A DNA stretch of 5,493 nucleotides. It comes from Methanobrevibacter sp. GTDB taxonomy: Archaea > Methanobacteriota > Methanobacteria > Methanobacteriales > Methanobacteriaceae. Positions within the stretch are counted from its first letter, which is position 1; each line of letters begins with the position of its first letter. A program made the position numbers and the translations under genes. Under the pieces are notes generated by a model. The model was not told the origin of the DNA, did no database searches, and saw only the letters and a list, made by a program, of their open reading frames with translations. The stretch is taken from the NCBI GenBank assembly GCA_009776495.1, contig WRNS01000077.1, forward strand, positions 1 through 5,493. Reading direction: 5' to 3'. Below, one piece after another: positions 1 through 5,430 of this stretch.

Positions 1-857
1 TAAAAAAGAGATTTCCTAGAATAATTTATCCTTTTTTATTTTGGATTATTCTATCTATTTTAGTATTGACTCTTACTCAACAAGATCTTTCTATATTTAA
101 CTCTGCTTACCATTACTTTAGTTTTGCTATAGAAATTTTTTTAACTAAAAGATGGTATGTATGGATGTTAATTGGTGTTTATTTAATAATGCCTATAATT
201 AATGAATTTATTAAAAACAAAGGACTAAAAGGTGTAGAATACTTCTTAATTTTATGGTTTATTACAACTGTAATATGCTGTATAACACAATACATGAAAG
301 TTTCAATGTACTTTTTAGACTTAACTTTTTTTGCTGGACCTTTAGGTTATGTAATGCTTGGGTATTATTTACACAATAAAAAATTCAAATACTCTCCTAA
401 CAAAATGGTCCTCTCTGGATTAATCTTATTTGCATTAGGAACAATTTTTAAAGTTTTAATGCTTTGGAATGGAATTCATGTATGTGTCTATTATATTTTC
501 CAAACAAGTAGCTATTTAGAAATTGATATTTTTAATATTATTCAAATAATGGGAATGTTTTTAACCATAAAATATTTGAATAATGTAACTATAAAAGGAA
601 AAGCTAAGTTATCCCATTTTTTAAGTACTGGTATACCTCGTAAATTAACAGACTCTTTAAGTAGATCTAGCTATGGTATTTATCTTAACCATTATATAGT
701 AATTGATATAATACTTGCTTTAAATCTAAAATTAACAAAGCACAACGCTTTAAAATGGATACCTCCTTTAATAATCATTGTTTTAATAACTAGTTGGTTA
801 ATAGTATTAATTGTAAAAAAAATTCCATATTTACAAAAAATATCAGGATATTATTAG
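1..857 (+). CDS. Acyltransferase_3 (OafA/YrhL-like) membrane protein, C-terminal part
   Basis: The frame is open from the left edge (first full codon at 3) to TAG at 855-857, giving 284 visible residues. The true start lies outside the window; the TTG at 66 is an internal leucine codon, since the reading continues upstream as membrane-protein sequence. About eight hydrophobic segments are visible, near residues 4-23, 51-70, 77-95, 108-122, 134-155, 177-192, 224-242 and 252-272. Family marks are the segment WMLIGVYLIMP (54-64) and RSSYGIYLNHYIVID (221-235), close to the conserved late motifs of acyltransferase_3 proteins, plus a basic tail ending KKIPYLQKISGYY. The family moves acetyl or other acyl groups onto cell-surface glycans or lipids at the membrane. 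The N-terminal helices and the usual catalytic histidine are not in view, so integrity and substrate cannot be judged. An envelope role fits the surface-protein gene downstream, but the 950-bp gap argues against an operon. Confidence 0.85.
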   Translation, partial: KKRFPRIIYPFLFWIILSILVLTLTQQDLSIFNSAYHYFSFAIEIFLTKRWYVWMLIGVYLIMPIINEFIKNKGLKGVEYFLILWFITTVICCITQYMKVSMYFLDLTFFAGPLGYVMLGYYLHNKKFKYSPNKMVLSGLILFALGTIFKVLMLWNGIHVCVYYIFQTSSYLEIDIFNIIQIMGMFLTIKYLNNVTIKGKAKLSHFLSTGIPRKLTDSLSRSSYGIYLNHYIVIDIILALNLKLTKHNALKWIPPLIIIVLITSWLIVLIVKKIPYLQKISGYY

Positions 858-898
858 GACTAAGCTATTATTTACTTATGTCAATTTTTCACGAGTCC

Positions 899-938
899 AT
901 GAAATGATAGTCTAGTTTTTTGTTACTTATCATTTCAT
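899..938 (+). terminator. Hairpin with T-rich loop after the acyltransferase gene
   Basis: ATGAAATGATA at 899-909 is the exact reverse complement of TATCATTTCAT at 928-938, an 11-bp stem. AGT (914-916) and ACT (925-927) could extend it internally. The loop holds six T at 916-921. It begins 41 nt after the TAG stop. Archaeal termination depends mainly on T-tracts, so the loop tract could act as terminator and the stem could protect the 3' end. It could instead be a protein-binding inverted repeat. The stem is seen directly; the function is inferred. Confidence 0.5.
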
Positions 939-1529
939 ACTGTTATATAAATAAAAAACATTTTATTAATTAAAATTACATGTTAATAAGTAAAATTCAA
1001 AAAATTTTTTTTTAAAGTTAATCATTTAGTATTTAATAAAAATTTAATATAAGATTTTTTAACAAAGAAGATTAATATTTAAATAGAAAAATTAACTTTT
1101 CATTAAAATAAAAGTATAAATGATATTTTTTTTTAAAATTATTCGAAAAAAATTTTTAAAAATATTTTTTTTTAAACAGCTAATTTTCTTTTATTTTAAA
1201 ATTTAAGAAAAAATAAGCTATCGCTATTTTTTTATACAATTTTAAAGTTTTTGATAATAAAAATAATATTTATCAATGATTTATAGCTATTTTTAAATCT
1301 AAAATAAACATATTATTAAAAACTCATAGCTATTTTCAGTTATTAATAAATCATATCAGTTATTTATTCTCTATATAGATTTTAGAATGATTATTCATTT
1401 CATTTATCTAATTTTAAGAATTTTTAGCTAAATATAGGCTTTTTTAGTAAAAATAACCTTATTTTTATTAATCACAGCTTTATTCAAAGTTAAATAAAAA
1501 TTTAAGCTTTTTTAAATCTTTTTTTTTGA
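939..1529. other. Gene-free, very AT-rich intergenic stretch
   Basis: No frame here has a plausible start, Shine-Dalgarno site and codon pattern. The DNA is mostly homopolymer runs of A and T with a few short repeats. TCAGTTATT occurs at 1336-1344 and 1356-1364, exactly 20 bp apart. ATGATTTAT (1276-1284) and ATAAATCAT (1346-1354) form a 9-bp inverted repeat around one of the GCTATTTT copies. I see no RNA gene: there is no GC-rich island of the kind expected for a structured RNA in such an AT-rich genome until about 1620. Confidence 0.6.
1220..1336 (+). repeat. Three dispersed copies of ATAGCTATTTT
   Basis: ATCGCTATTTT at 1220-1230, ATAGCTATTTT at 1283-1293 and ATAGCTATTTT at 1326-1336 share an 11-mer with one mismatch in the first copy. 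Spacings are 63 and 43 bp, so this is not a regular array. Weaker relatives (CAGCTAATTTTC near 1178, TTTTTAGCTAAAT near 1422) flank them. In DNA this AT-rich short matches can arise by chance, and no function is assigned. Confidence 0.35.
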
Positions 1530-1558
1530 AAAGGTTTAAAAAAAATATAGAAACCTTT
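1530..1558 (+). promoter_or_regulatory. Candidate promoter: TATA-like box inside an 8-bp inverted repeat
   Basis: AAAGGTTT (1530-1537) and AAACCTTT (1551-1558) are perfect reverse complements separated by 13 nt. The spacer contains AAAAATATAG (1541-1550), which resembles an archaeal TATA box preceded by an A-rich BRE. If used, transcription would start near 1570-1575 and leave a leader of about 240 nt before the ATG at 1814. An inverted repeat spanning a TATA box would suit a repressor operator. TATA-like strings are common in this DNA, so the promoter call is weak; the inverted repeat itself is certain. Confidence 0.3.
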
Positions 1559-1636
1559 ATTAATCAAGTTAACATAAAATATTTTACATGGTAAATTGTA
1601 AGTTTTATAGAAGCAATTTTTCTTACTTTTTCCATA

Positions 1637-1757
1637 GCCGTTAAAAAAATTCGTGGATAGCGGGCATTTTATTTCAGAGAGAGGCAATCACATTTATTGT
1701 GATTATTGAAATTTGAAATAACAATTTTTTTAATTTCGTTATTTCTCGCTAAAGCGA
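1637..1757 (+). promoter_or_regulatory. Structured leader region: four successive potential hairpins
   Basis: This is the least AT-rich part of the gap. Four stems follow one another. The first pairs 1637-1643 with 1658-1665 (GCCG..TTA with TAGCGGGC, one bulge and one G-U pair). The second is AATCACA (1686-1692) with TGTGATT (1698-1704) around a 5-nt loop. The third is GAAATAAC (1715-1722) with GTTATTTC (1738-1745). The fourth is TCGC (1746-1749) with GCGA (1754-1757). The run ends 56 nt before the ATG of the surface-protein gene. It may be a 5' leader that tunes mRNA stability or translation, or a separate small RNA. It matches no riboswitch class I recognise. Stems were found by eye, without energy calculation. 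Confidence 0.35.
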
Positions 1758-1798
1758 AAAAAAAAGCTAAAGAAAATGAAAAGACTAAAAAATTTTAA

Positions 1799-1805
1799 GA
1801 GGTGA
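1799..1805 (+). promoter_or_regulatory. Shine-Dalgarno site that fixes the surface-protein start
   Basis: GAGGTGA matches the anti-Shine-Dalgarno end of archaeal 16S rRNA. It sits 8 nt before ATG 1814 but overlaps the in-frame GTG at 1802, which therefore cannot use it. The ATG is the better start, and it removes four residues from the longest reading. Confidence 0.75.
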
Positions 1806-1813
1806 AATATTTC

Positions 1814-3601
1814 ATGACGTCTTTTTTAAACAAAAAATTTAGTTTAATCTTAGTGATACTCGCAACCTTGATTATTGCAACTTCAATTTCAAGTGTAGCT
1901 GCTGATTGGCAAACTCAGGGAATTACAACTACCGCTCCAGCTGATGTGAAGTTGGGTGATAACGTAACAGTTTCAGTTGATTTCCAATCAAATGTAGCTG
2001 CTGGTGAATGGGCAGATGGAACTTATTCTTTAGAATATAGTACTGATGGAGGTACTACTTGGAATCCTTTGACATCTACTGTTAGTGGTCCTCTTTATGG
2101 ACATGTGGATAATTCCATTTGGTACCCAACTACTTTGACTTTTAACACAGCAGATATAAACGTGTTAGGTCCTGTTGATATTAAAGCTGTTTACATTCCT
2201 AATGCTGCTGATGCTGGTTATGGTTTCACTGGTTTTGATTTTGATACCACTGATACTGGATTTAATCCAAGTGGCGGAGATTATGTTGTATCTATATTTA
2301 TAACTGCTGATGCAAAAGTAATGAATGCAACTAATGCTACCGATATTAAATTTGGTCAAGAAGGTAACTACACTGGAATTCTAATGGGTTTCAATACTAC
2401 TTCAGGACTTTATGATATTCCTTTACCAGGTGTAACCTTTGATTATTTCTTAAACGGAGTATTAGTAAGTTCTGACACAACTGATGCTGATGGTGCCTTT
2501 AATGTCAATTTTGGCCTATTAACTAATTTTACTTCTATCTTAAGATTAGAATTCGATATGGCTGGTGCTGGTTATCCAGAATATCCAGATGATTTTGAAC
2601 AAAATTTTACTTTAAATGTTGGATTAGGTAAAATTGTAGAAGATGTATTTGTTAACTCAACTGCTGGTTTTTATCTTGGTGATAATGCTACTGTAACTTG
2701 GACTTTAGATCCTGATACACTTACTGCTATGGCTGGTAAAAATATACTCGCATGGATAGTTCTTTCCAATCCTAATGATGGTACAGAATGGCGAAAGATT
2801 ATGGTAGACTTAACTACTAAGAGTTTAGATCTTTCTTCCTTTATTAAAACTCACGAAACTTTAAGAGTTTCACTGTTTATTAATGGTTTAGATCTCACAT
2901 CACTTACTCAATTCTTCCAATCTGGTGAAGCTGGATATGTTGATACTTTTGTATACACAAACGATTCTATCCCTGTACAAATTACTGATGTAACACCTAA
3001 TGGTACAGTACATCAAGTAGGTAAAGAAAGTACAATGACTTTCCTTGTTGAGTCTAAATTAGGAGTTGCTGCAAATGGTATCCTTACTGTCACTTTTGAT
3101 GGTATATACGATTTCAATGTTACCGTTACAAACGGTACTGCAGACTTTACTCATATTTACACTCAAGCTGGTGAAAATAGATATGTAACAACTAAATTCT
3201 TAGGTGATGCAGATCAAAATATCAATCCTTCAGTAAAAGGAACAGAGAAAACAGTCAATATAACTAAAGGTAATGCTTCAGTTATTCTCACACAATCTCC
3301 AAACATGCTTGCTGCGTTTATTGGTGAAACTGTAACTTTCGATATCTTAATCGATAACTTTTATTTAGCTGCTAATGCTGCTCCAAAGAGTATAACTATT
3401 GTATTCACTGATGCAGGCAAAGTAGTAAATGAATTAGTTGTTGATATAGTTGCTGGTACTGTTGATACCAATGCTACAGCTACAATTACCTATAGCTATG
3501 TATTAACTCATGCTCCTGTAATTGTTATAGCAAAACTTGTAGATGATAAAGGTAACTACATTACTTCAGAATCTAATAAGCTTACTGTTGTAGTAGTCTA
3601 A
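1814..3601 (+). CDS. Secreted Ig-like multi-module surface protein (adhesin-like)
   Basis: A protein of 595 residues. Residues 1-30 form a Sec signal peptide: a short basic start (NKK), a hydrophobic core, and a cleavage site after SSVAA before DWQTQ. The rest is acidic, rich in Thr, Asn, Asp, Val and Gly, with alternating beta-strand patterns. A recurring strand motif, hydrophobic-G-(D/K/E)-x-x-T-(V/M)-(T/S), appears as LGDNVTVSVDF, LGDNATVTWTL, VGKESTMTFLV and IGETVTFDILI, with a weaker FGQEGNYTGIL. The shared glycine falls near residues 48, 181, 289, 403 and 504, marking five modules of about 100-130 residues, probably beta-sandwiches. YSTDGGTTWNPL (76-87) is typical of such domains. There is no cysteine, no C-terminal membrane helix, no LPXTG-like signal and no pseudomurein-binding repeat that I recognise. 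Sixteen N-x-S/T sequons suggest N-glycosylation. Codon use is less AT-biased than in the neighbours, consistent with good expression. Adhesin or envelope component is an inference from architecture; the ligand is unknown. Confidence 0.85.
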   Translation: MTSFLNKKFSLILVILATLIIATSISSVAADWQTQGITTTAPADVKLGDNVTVSVDFQSNVAAGEWADGTYSLEYSTDGGTTWNPLTSTVSGPLYGHVDNSIWYPTTLTFNTADINVLGPVDIKAVYIPNAADAGYGFTGFDFDTTDTGFNPSGGDYVVSIFITADAKVMNATNATDIKFGQEGNYTGILMGFNTTSGLYDIPLPGVTFDYFLNGVLVSSDTTDADGAFNVNFGLLTNFTSILRLEFDMAGAGYPEYPDDFEQNFTLNVGLGKIVEDVFVNSTAGFYLGDNATVTWTLDPDTLTAMAGKNILAWIVLSNPNDGTEWRKIMVDLTTKSLDLSSFIKTHETLRVSLFINGLDLTSLTQFFQSGEAGYVDTFVYTNDSIPVQITDVTPNGTVHQVGKESTMTFLVESKLGVAANGILTVTFDGIYDFNVTVTNGTADFTHIYTQAGENRYVTTKFLGDADQNINPSVKGTEKTVNITKGNASVILTQSPNMLAAFIGETVTFDILIDNFYLAANAAPKSITIVFTDAGKVVNELVVDIVAGTVDTNATATITYSYVLTHAPVIVIAKLVDDKGNYITSESNKLTVVVV

Positions 3602-3620
3602 GATTGTACAAAGTGAAAAA

Positions 3621-3650
3621 AATAAATTTTTAATTAAAATTATTTTTTTT
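3621..3650 (+). terminator. AT-only inverted repeat plus T8 after the surface-protein gene
   Basis: An imperfect palindrome (AATAAATTTTTAA at 3621-3633 with TTAAAATTATT at 3634-3644) runs into eight T at 3643-3650, about 40 nt after the TAA stop. A T-tract at this distance is what archaeal RNA polymerase needs to terminate. The stem is AT-only and may not matter. Confidence 0.5.
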
Positions 3651-3695
3651 AGGTAATGGAAAAATTAATAAAAAAAAAATTGTTTATTAGGGGTT

Positions 3696-3747
3696 AGGTA
3701 GAAAAGAGATATTGTAAATTTTTTTATAATATCAATTTTCTCTACCT
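3696..3747 (+). repeat. 52-nt imperfect inverted repeat (hairpin)
   Basis: AGGTAGA (3696-3702) pairs with TCTACCT (3741-3747). After an internal loop (AAAGA at 3703-3707 against 3734-3740), GATATTGTAAA (3708-3718) pairs with TTTATAATATC (3723-3733) through one G-U wobble, closing on a 4-nt T loop. Seven T follow at 3754-3760. The T-run makes a second terminator plausible for transcripts passing 3650. A small RNA or a relic of mobile-element ends is also possible. The G-U pair supports an RNA fold, but one wobble is slight evidence. Confidence 0.45.
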
Positions 3748-3760
3748 CCAAACTTTTTTT

Positions 3761-4130
3761 GAATTATTATTTTGTCCATGATTTGAAAAAAATAATATTT
3801 TTCTATTTTTTTTTAAATACATAAAATATAGCTATAAATTCTTTTTTTGTTTTATTATATTAACAATATTATTTTGAAAAACTCTTGATTTTTTCCTGAT
3901 TTTTTATTAATGATTTATCTTTTTTTACATTAATTAAGTTAACAATGTTATAATTTTTAATGTTTTCTTTTTTAAATATTACAATTTAGTGAAGAAGTTT
4001 AAAATTCAGACTAAATTCATTTTATTTAAAGAAAAATCAAACTAGTTAGATAAATTTTTTTTCGTGTAAATTTTTTACTTTAAGACTTATTTTCCGATTT
4101 CAAGAGAGTTTTAATGTTCAATTAAATAAT
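3761..4130. other. Gene-free AT-rich spacer
   Basis: No coding frame is supported in either direction. Minor repeats: TTAACAATATTAT (3860-3872) and TTAACAATGTTAT (3939-3951) differ at one base, and the second contains the palindrome TAACA-A-TGTTA. GATTTTTT starts at 3887 and again at 3898. I looked here for the missing N-terminal nuclease half of the Rpn-like gene downstream and found no trace of it. Confidence 0.55.
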
Positions 4131-4132
4131 AA

Positions 4133-4141
4133 TTTATATAC
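4133..4141 (+). promoter_or_regulatory. Archaeal TATA box for the Rpn-like gene
   Basis: TTTATATAC at 4133-4141 matches the methanogen TATA box well and follows the A-rich ATTAAATAATAA, a reasonable BRE. A start site about 25 nt downstream would fall near 4160-4166, giving a leader of roughly 75 nt before the ATG at 4238. Confidence 0.5.
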
Positions 4142-4162
4142 TCCCTTTTAAAAATAGTTATA

Positions 4163-4195
4163 TCTCTTCACTTAGCCTCAGCTAGGTTAAAGAGA
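4163..4195 (+). promoter_or_regulatory. Hairpin at the predicted 5' end of the Rpn-like mRNA
   Basis: CTCTT (4164-4168) pairs with AAGAG (4190-4194). Inside, TAGCCT (4173-4178) pairs with AGGTTA (4184-4189), including one G-U, around the loop CAGCT; four unpaired bases sit on the left side. It is a small GC-richer island in very AT-rich DNA and coincides with the transcription start expected from the TATA box. It could stabilise the mRNA 5' end or, as DNA, bind a regulator. Confidence 0.4.
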
Positions 4196-4225
4196 AAATA
4201 TATATTTTATAAAATTGAAAAGTAA

Positions 4226-4233
4226 GAAGTGAT
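4226..4233 (+). promoter_or_regulatory. Shine-Dalgarno site deciding the Rpn-like start
   Basis: GAAGTGAT differs by one base from GAGGTGAT and lies 4 nt before ATG 4238. It overlaps an in-frame GTG at 4229, so the ATG is preferred and the protein is 78 residues, not 81. Confidence 0.55.
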
Positions 4234-4237
4234 AAAA

Positions 4238-4474
4238 ATGGATAAACATATAAATAAGATATACGAAAAAGCTCAACTTGCTCTGCAAAATCAAGAAGAA
4301 TATTTGGCTTATATTAGAGCTGAACAAGCCGAATTAGACCGTAAAGCCCAGATAAAATATGGAGAAAGAAAAGGTAAAATAGAAGTAGCTATTAAACTTA
4401 AAAAATTAGGTTATCCTATCAAAGAAATAGCTGAAATCACTGGAATTTCAGTAGAAAAAATAAGAGAAATATAA
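4238..4474 (+). CDS. Stand-alone C-terminal domain of the Rpn / PD-(D/E)XK transposase-like family
   Basis: A 78-residue protein. Residues 1-45 are a charged helical region (ALQNQEEYLAYIRAEQAEL at 15-33) like the linker that follows the nuclease domain in Rpn-family proteins. Residues 46-59 (GKIEVAIKLKKLGY) and 60-78 (PIKEIAEITGISVEKIREI) are the characteristic tail of that family, a small helix-turn-helix-like unit. Full-length members run to roughly 250-350 residues and carry an N-terminal PD-(D/E)XK nuclease; none is present, a stop lies in frame at 4223, and the upstream 450 bp hold no remnant. With its own TATA box and ribosome site it looks like an expressed small gene rather than a random relic. 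In bacteria, short C-terminal Rpn products made from internal starts are reported to inhibit the full-length toxic nuclease, so an antitoxin-like role is possible but unproven. It converges with vapC across a 147-bp gap. The family link is moderately sure; the function is unknown. Confidence 0.65.
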   Translation: MDKHINKIYEKAQLALQNQEEYLAYIRAEQAELDRKAQIKYGERKGKIEVAIKLKKLGYPIKEIAEITGISVEKIREI

Positions 4475-4563
4475 ATTGAACGAATTGCTAAAGTATAGTT
4501 TAACACAAAAAGCTTAAAAGCAAATAATCAATTATAGTCACAGATTAATCTAAGTTGAATATT

Positions 4564-4600
4564 AAAAAATGCTCCAAATTTCTCAAATTTAATATATTTT
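4564..4600. terminator. Weak bidirectional terminator between the convergent genes
   Basis: AAATTT (4576-4581), CTC, AAATTT (4585-4590) can form a 6-bp AT stem. Read on the minus strand it is followed by six T (A run at 4564-4569), about 50 nt past the vapC stop. Read on the plus strand it is followed by a T5 run near 4596-4600, about 120 nt past the Rpn-like stop. The stem is weak, and the T-runs are the more credible part. Confidence 0.35.
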
Positions 4601-4621
4601 TAGTAATTAATCCCTACATTT

Positions 4622-5023
4622 TTAAAAAATTCTTTCTATATCTTCAACATTATCAAAAAAAGTATCAAAAGAAACTAAATTACTAATATTTTGATTTTTC
4701 ATGACTTCAATAATACTAGAATCTGTAAAAGACAAAGCAGTATTATACTTTTTATATATATCCAGTACTTTATCATTAAAATTTAAAATATCAAATTCAT
4801 TAACAATAACACAATTATCTTTAACAGCATGATAAGTATTAATAGCTAATTCTAAATTTGATTTATTCCCTATGACAGTAACTATTTCATTAACAACCAA
4901 ATTACTTATAAAACACTCATTATTAAAAATTCCTTCATTTTCCAATTTACAAGCAGATTCATAATGATAATCCGAACTTACAGTATAAGCTACAATAAAC
5001 GAAGTATCTAAGAATACTTTCAC
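4622..5023 (-). CDS. vapC: VapC-type PIN-domain ribonuclease toxin
   Basis: A 133-residue single PIN domain, the usual VapC size. The acidic Mg-binding residues are all visible: D6 in FLDTSF, E46 in VVNEIVT, D101 in SFTDSSI and D120 in VSFDTFF, so the nuclease looks intact. VapC toxins cut tRNA or rRNA when freed from their antitoxin; the target here cannot be read from the sequence. The start is GTG at 5023-5021, overlapping the upstream vapB stop as GTGA (4 nt), which indicates translational coupling. The ribosome site AAGGAG (5037-5032) lies inside the end of vapB with an 8-nt gap. No other start fits, because FLDTSF must sit at the N-terminus. It ends with TAA and converges on the Rpn-like gene. 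Confidence 0.9.
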   Translation of the reverse strand: MKVFLDTSFIVAYTVSSDYHYESACKLENEGIFNNECFISNLVVNEIVTVIGNKSNLELAINTYHAVKDNCVIVNEFDILNFNDKVLDIYKKYNTALSFTDSSIIEVMKNQNISNLVSFDTFFDNVEDIERIF

Positions 5024-5247
5024 TTATACAACTCCTTTTTAAGGTCAACAGAATTGGTTTTTTGATCTAATTTTACTTTCCCTTTTATATCCTTAAAACT
5101 AATTTTTTTTCTAAAACTTACTTCAATTTTTCCTTCTTTGTTTTCTTTCCATTCTACAATATCCTTAGGTTTGATATTATGCTTTTTCCTTATTTTAGAT
5201 GGTATAGTTGTTTGGTTCCCGTTATAAACAGTAGTTTCAATTGTCAT
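5020..5247 (-). CDS. vapB: VapB-type AbrB-fold antitoxin
   Basis: A 75-residue protein. Residues 1-47 form an AbrB/MazE swapped-hairpin DNA-binding domain: the core NQTTIPSKIRKKHNIKPKDIVEW (11-33) follows the family pattern G-x-x-T-I-P-x-x-I-R-x-x-x-x-I-K-x-x-D. Residues 48-75 form a charged tail expected to wrap around the PIN toxin and block its active site. Such antitoxins repress their own promoter, better when bound to toxin. ATG 5247-5245 is preceded by AGGTGA (5259-5254) with a 6-nt gap, a strong ribosome site. It is the first gene of the operon and overlaps vapC by 4 nt. The palindromes just upstream are likely binding sites. Confidence 0.88.
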   Translation of the reverse strand: MTIETTVYNGNQTTIPSKIRKKHNIKPKDIVEWKENKEGKIEVSFRKKISFKDIKGKVKLDQKTNSVDLKKELYK

Positions 5248-5254
5248 AAAATTT

Positions 5255-5300
5255 CACCTATCAATATATATTTCACTAGGTGTTTATAAAAGTAGCTACT
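5255..5300 (-). promoter_or_regulatory. vapBC promoter and operator region
   Basis: Read on the minus strand, the order is a perfect palindrome AGTAGCTACT (5300-5291), a TATA box TTTATAAA (5290-5283), then CACCTA (5282-5277) and its reverse complement TAGGTG (5260-5255) separated by 16 nt. The 16 nt contain most of the palindrome AATATATATT (5272-5263). GTGAAAT occurs twice, 19 bp apart (5276-5270 and 5257-5251). A start about 25 nt from the TATA box would fall near 5262, leaving a short leader of about 15 nt. The right arm TAGGTG is also part of the ribosome site. Paired sites around the start are what autoregulation by the VapBC complex would use. Confidence 0.5.
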
Positions 5301-5430
5301 GAAAAAATTAATCCTAAATAAAAAACATTTATTACAAAACTAGGTATGTACTATTAACATTTTTTTTTTTAAAACGGAATCTTTTTTTTTAACAACTCAT
5401 AAATATTTTTGATAATCTATAGTTCAATTG
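5301..5430. other. Gene-free AT-rich spacer upstream of vapBC
   Basis: No coding frame is supported. The stretch is poly-T and poly-A runs (for example T9-10 near 5361-5370 and again near 5382-5390). A diverged relative of the 20-bp-period boxes, TAATCTATAGTTC, sits at 5413-5425. Confidence 0.5.

Noticed and set aside
66..68. TTG as start of the acyltransferase
   Set aside because: The frame is open to the window edge, and the 21 upstream codons encode a family-like membrane segment, so the gene is simply cut by the window.
1502..1687. Open frame of 61 codons on the minus strand
   Set aside because: It starts with TTG without a ribosome site, its first codons overlap the base of a hairpin, its composition is what poly-A/T DNA gives by chance, and I recognise no family.
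1802..1804. GTG as start of the surface protein
   Set aside because: It overlaps the Shine-Dalgarno GAGGTGA; ATG at 1814 has the right spacing and a cleaner signal peptide.
858..1813. tRNA or other classical RNA gene in the long gap
   Set aside because: No cloverleaf, no GC-rich acceptor arm and no CCA-like end could be found; only the hairpin run at 1637-1757 shows structure.
2165..2359. Open frame of 64 codons on the minus strand
   Set aside because: It lies wholly inside the strongly supported surface-protein gene and is rich in Ser and Ile, as expected of an antisense shadow.
3761..4130. Decayed N-terminal nuclease half of the Rpn-like gene
   Set aside because: No frame gives PD-(D/E)XK-like segments; the region is low-complexity and contains the promoter of the downstream gene.
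4476..4506. Quasi-palindrome TAAAGTATAGTTTA after the Rpn-like gene as an operator
   Set aside because: It has two central mismatches, is AT-rich, and lies in a convergent 3' gap where an operator is not expected.
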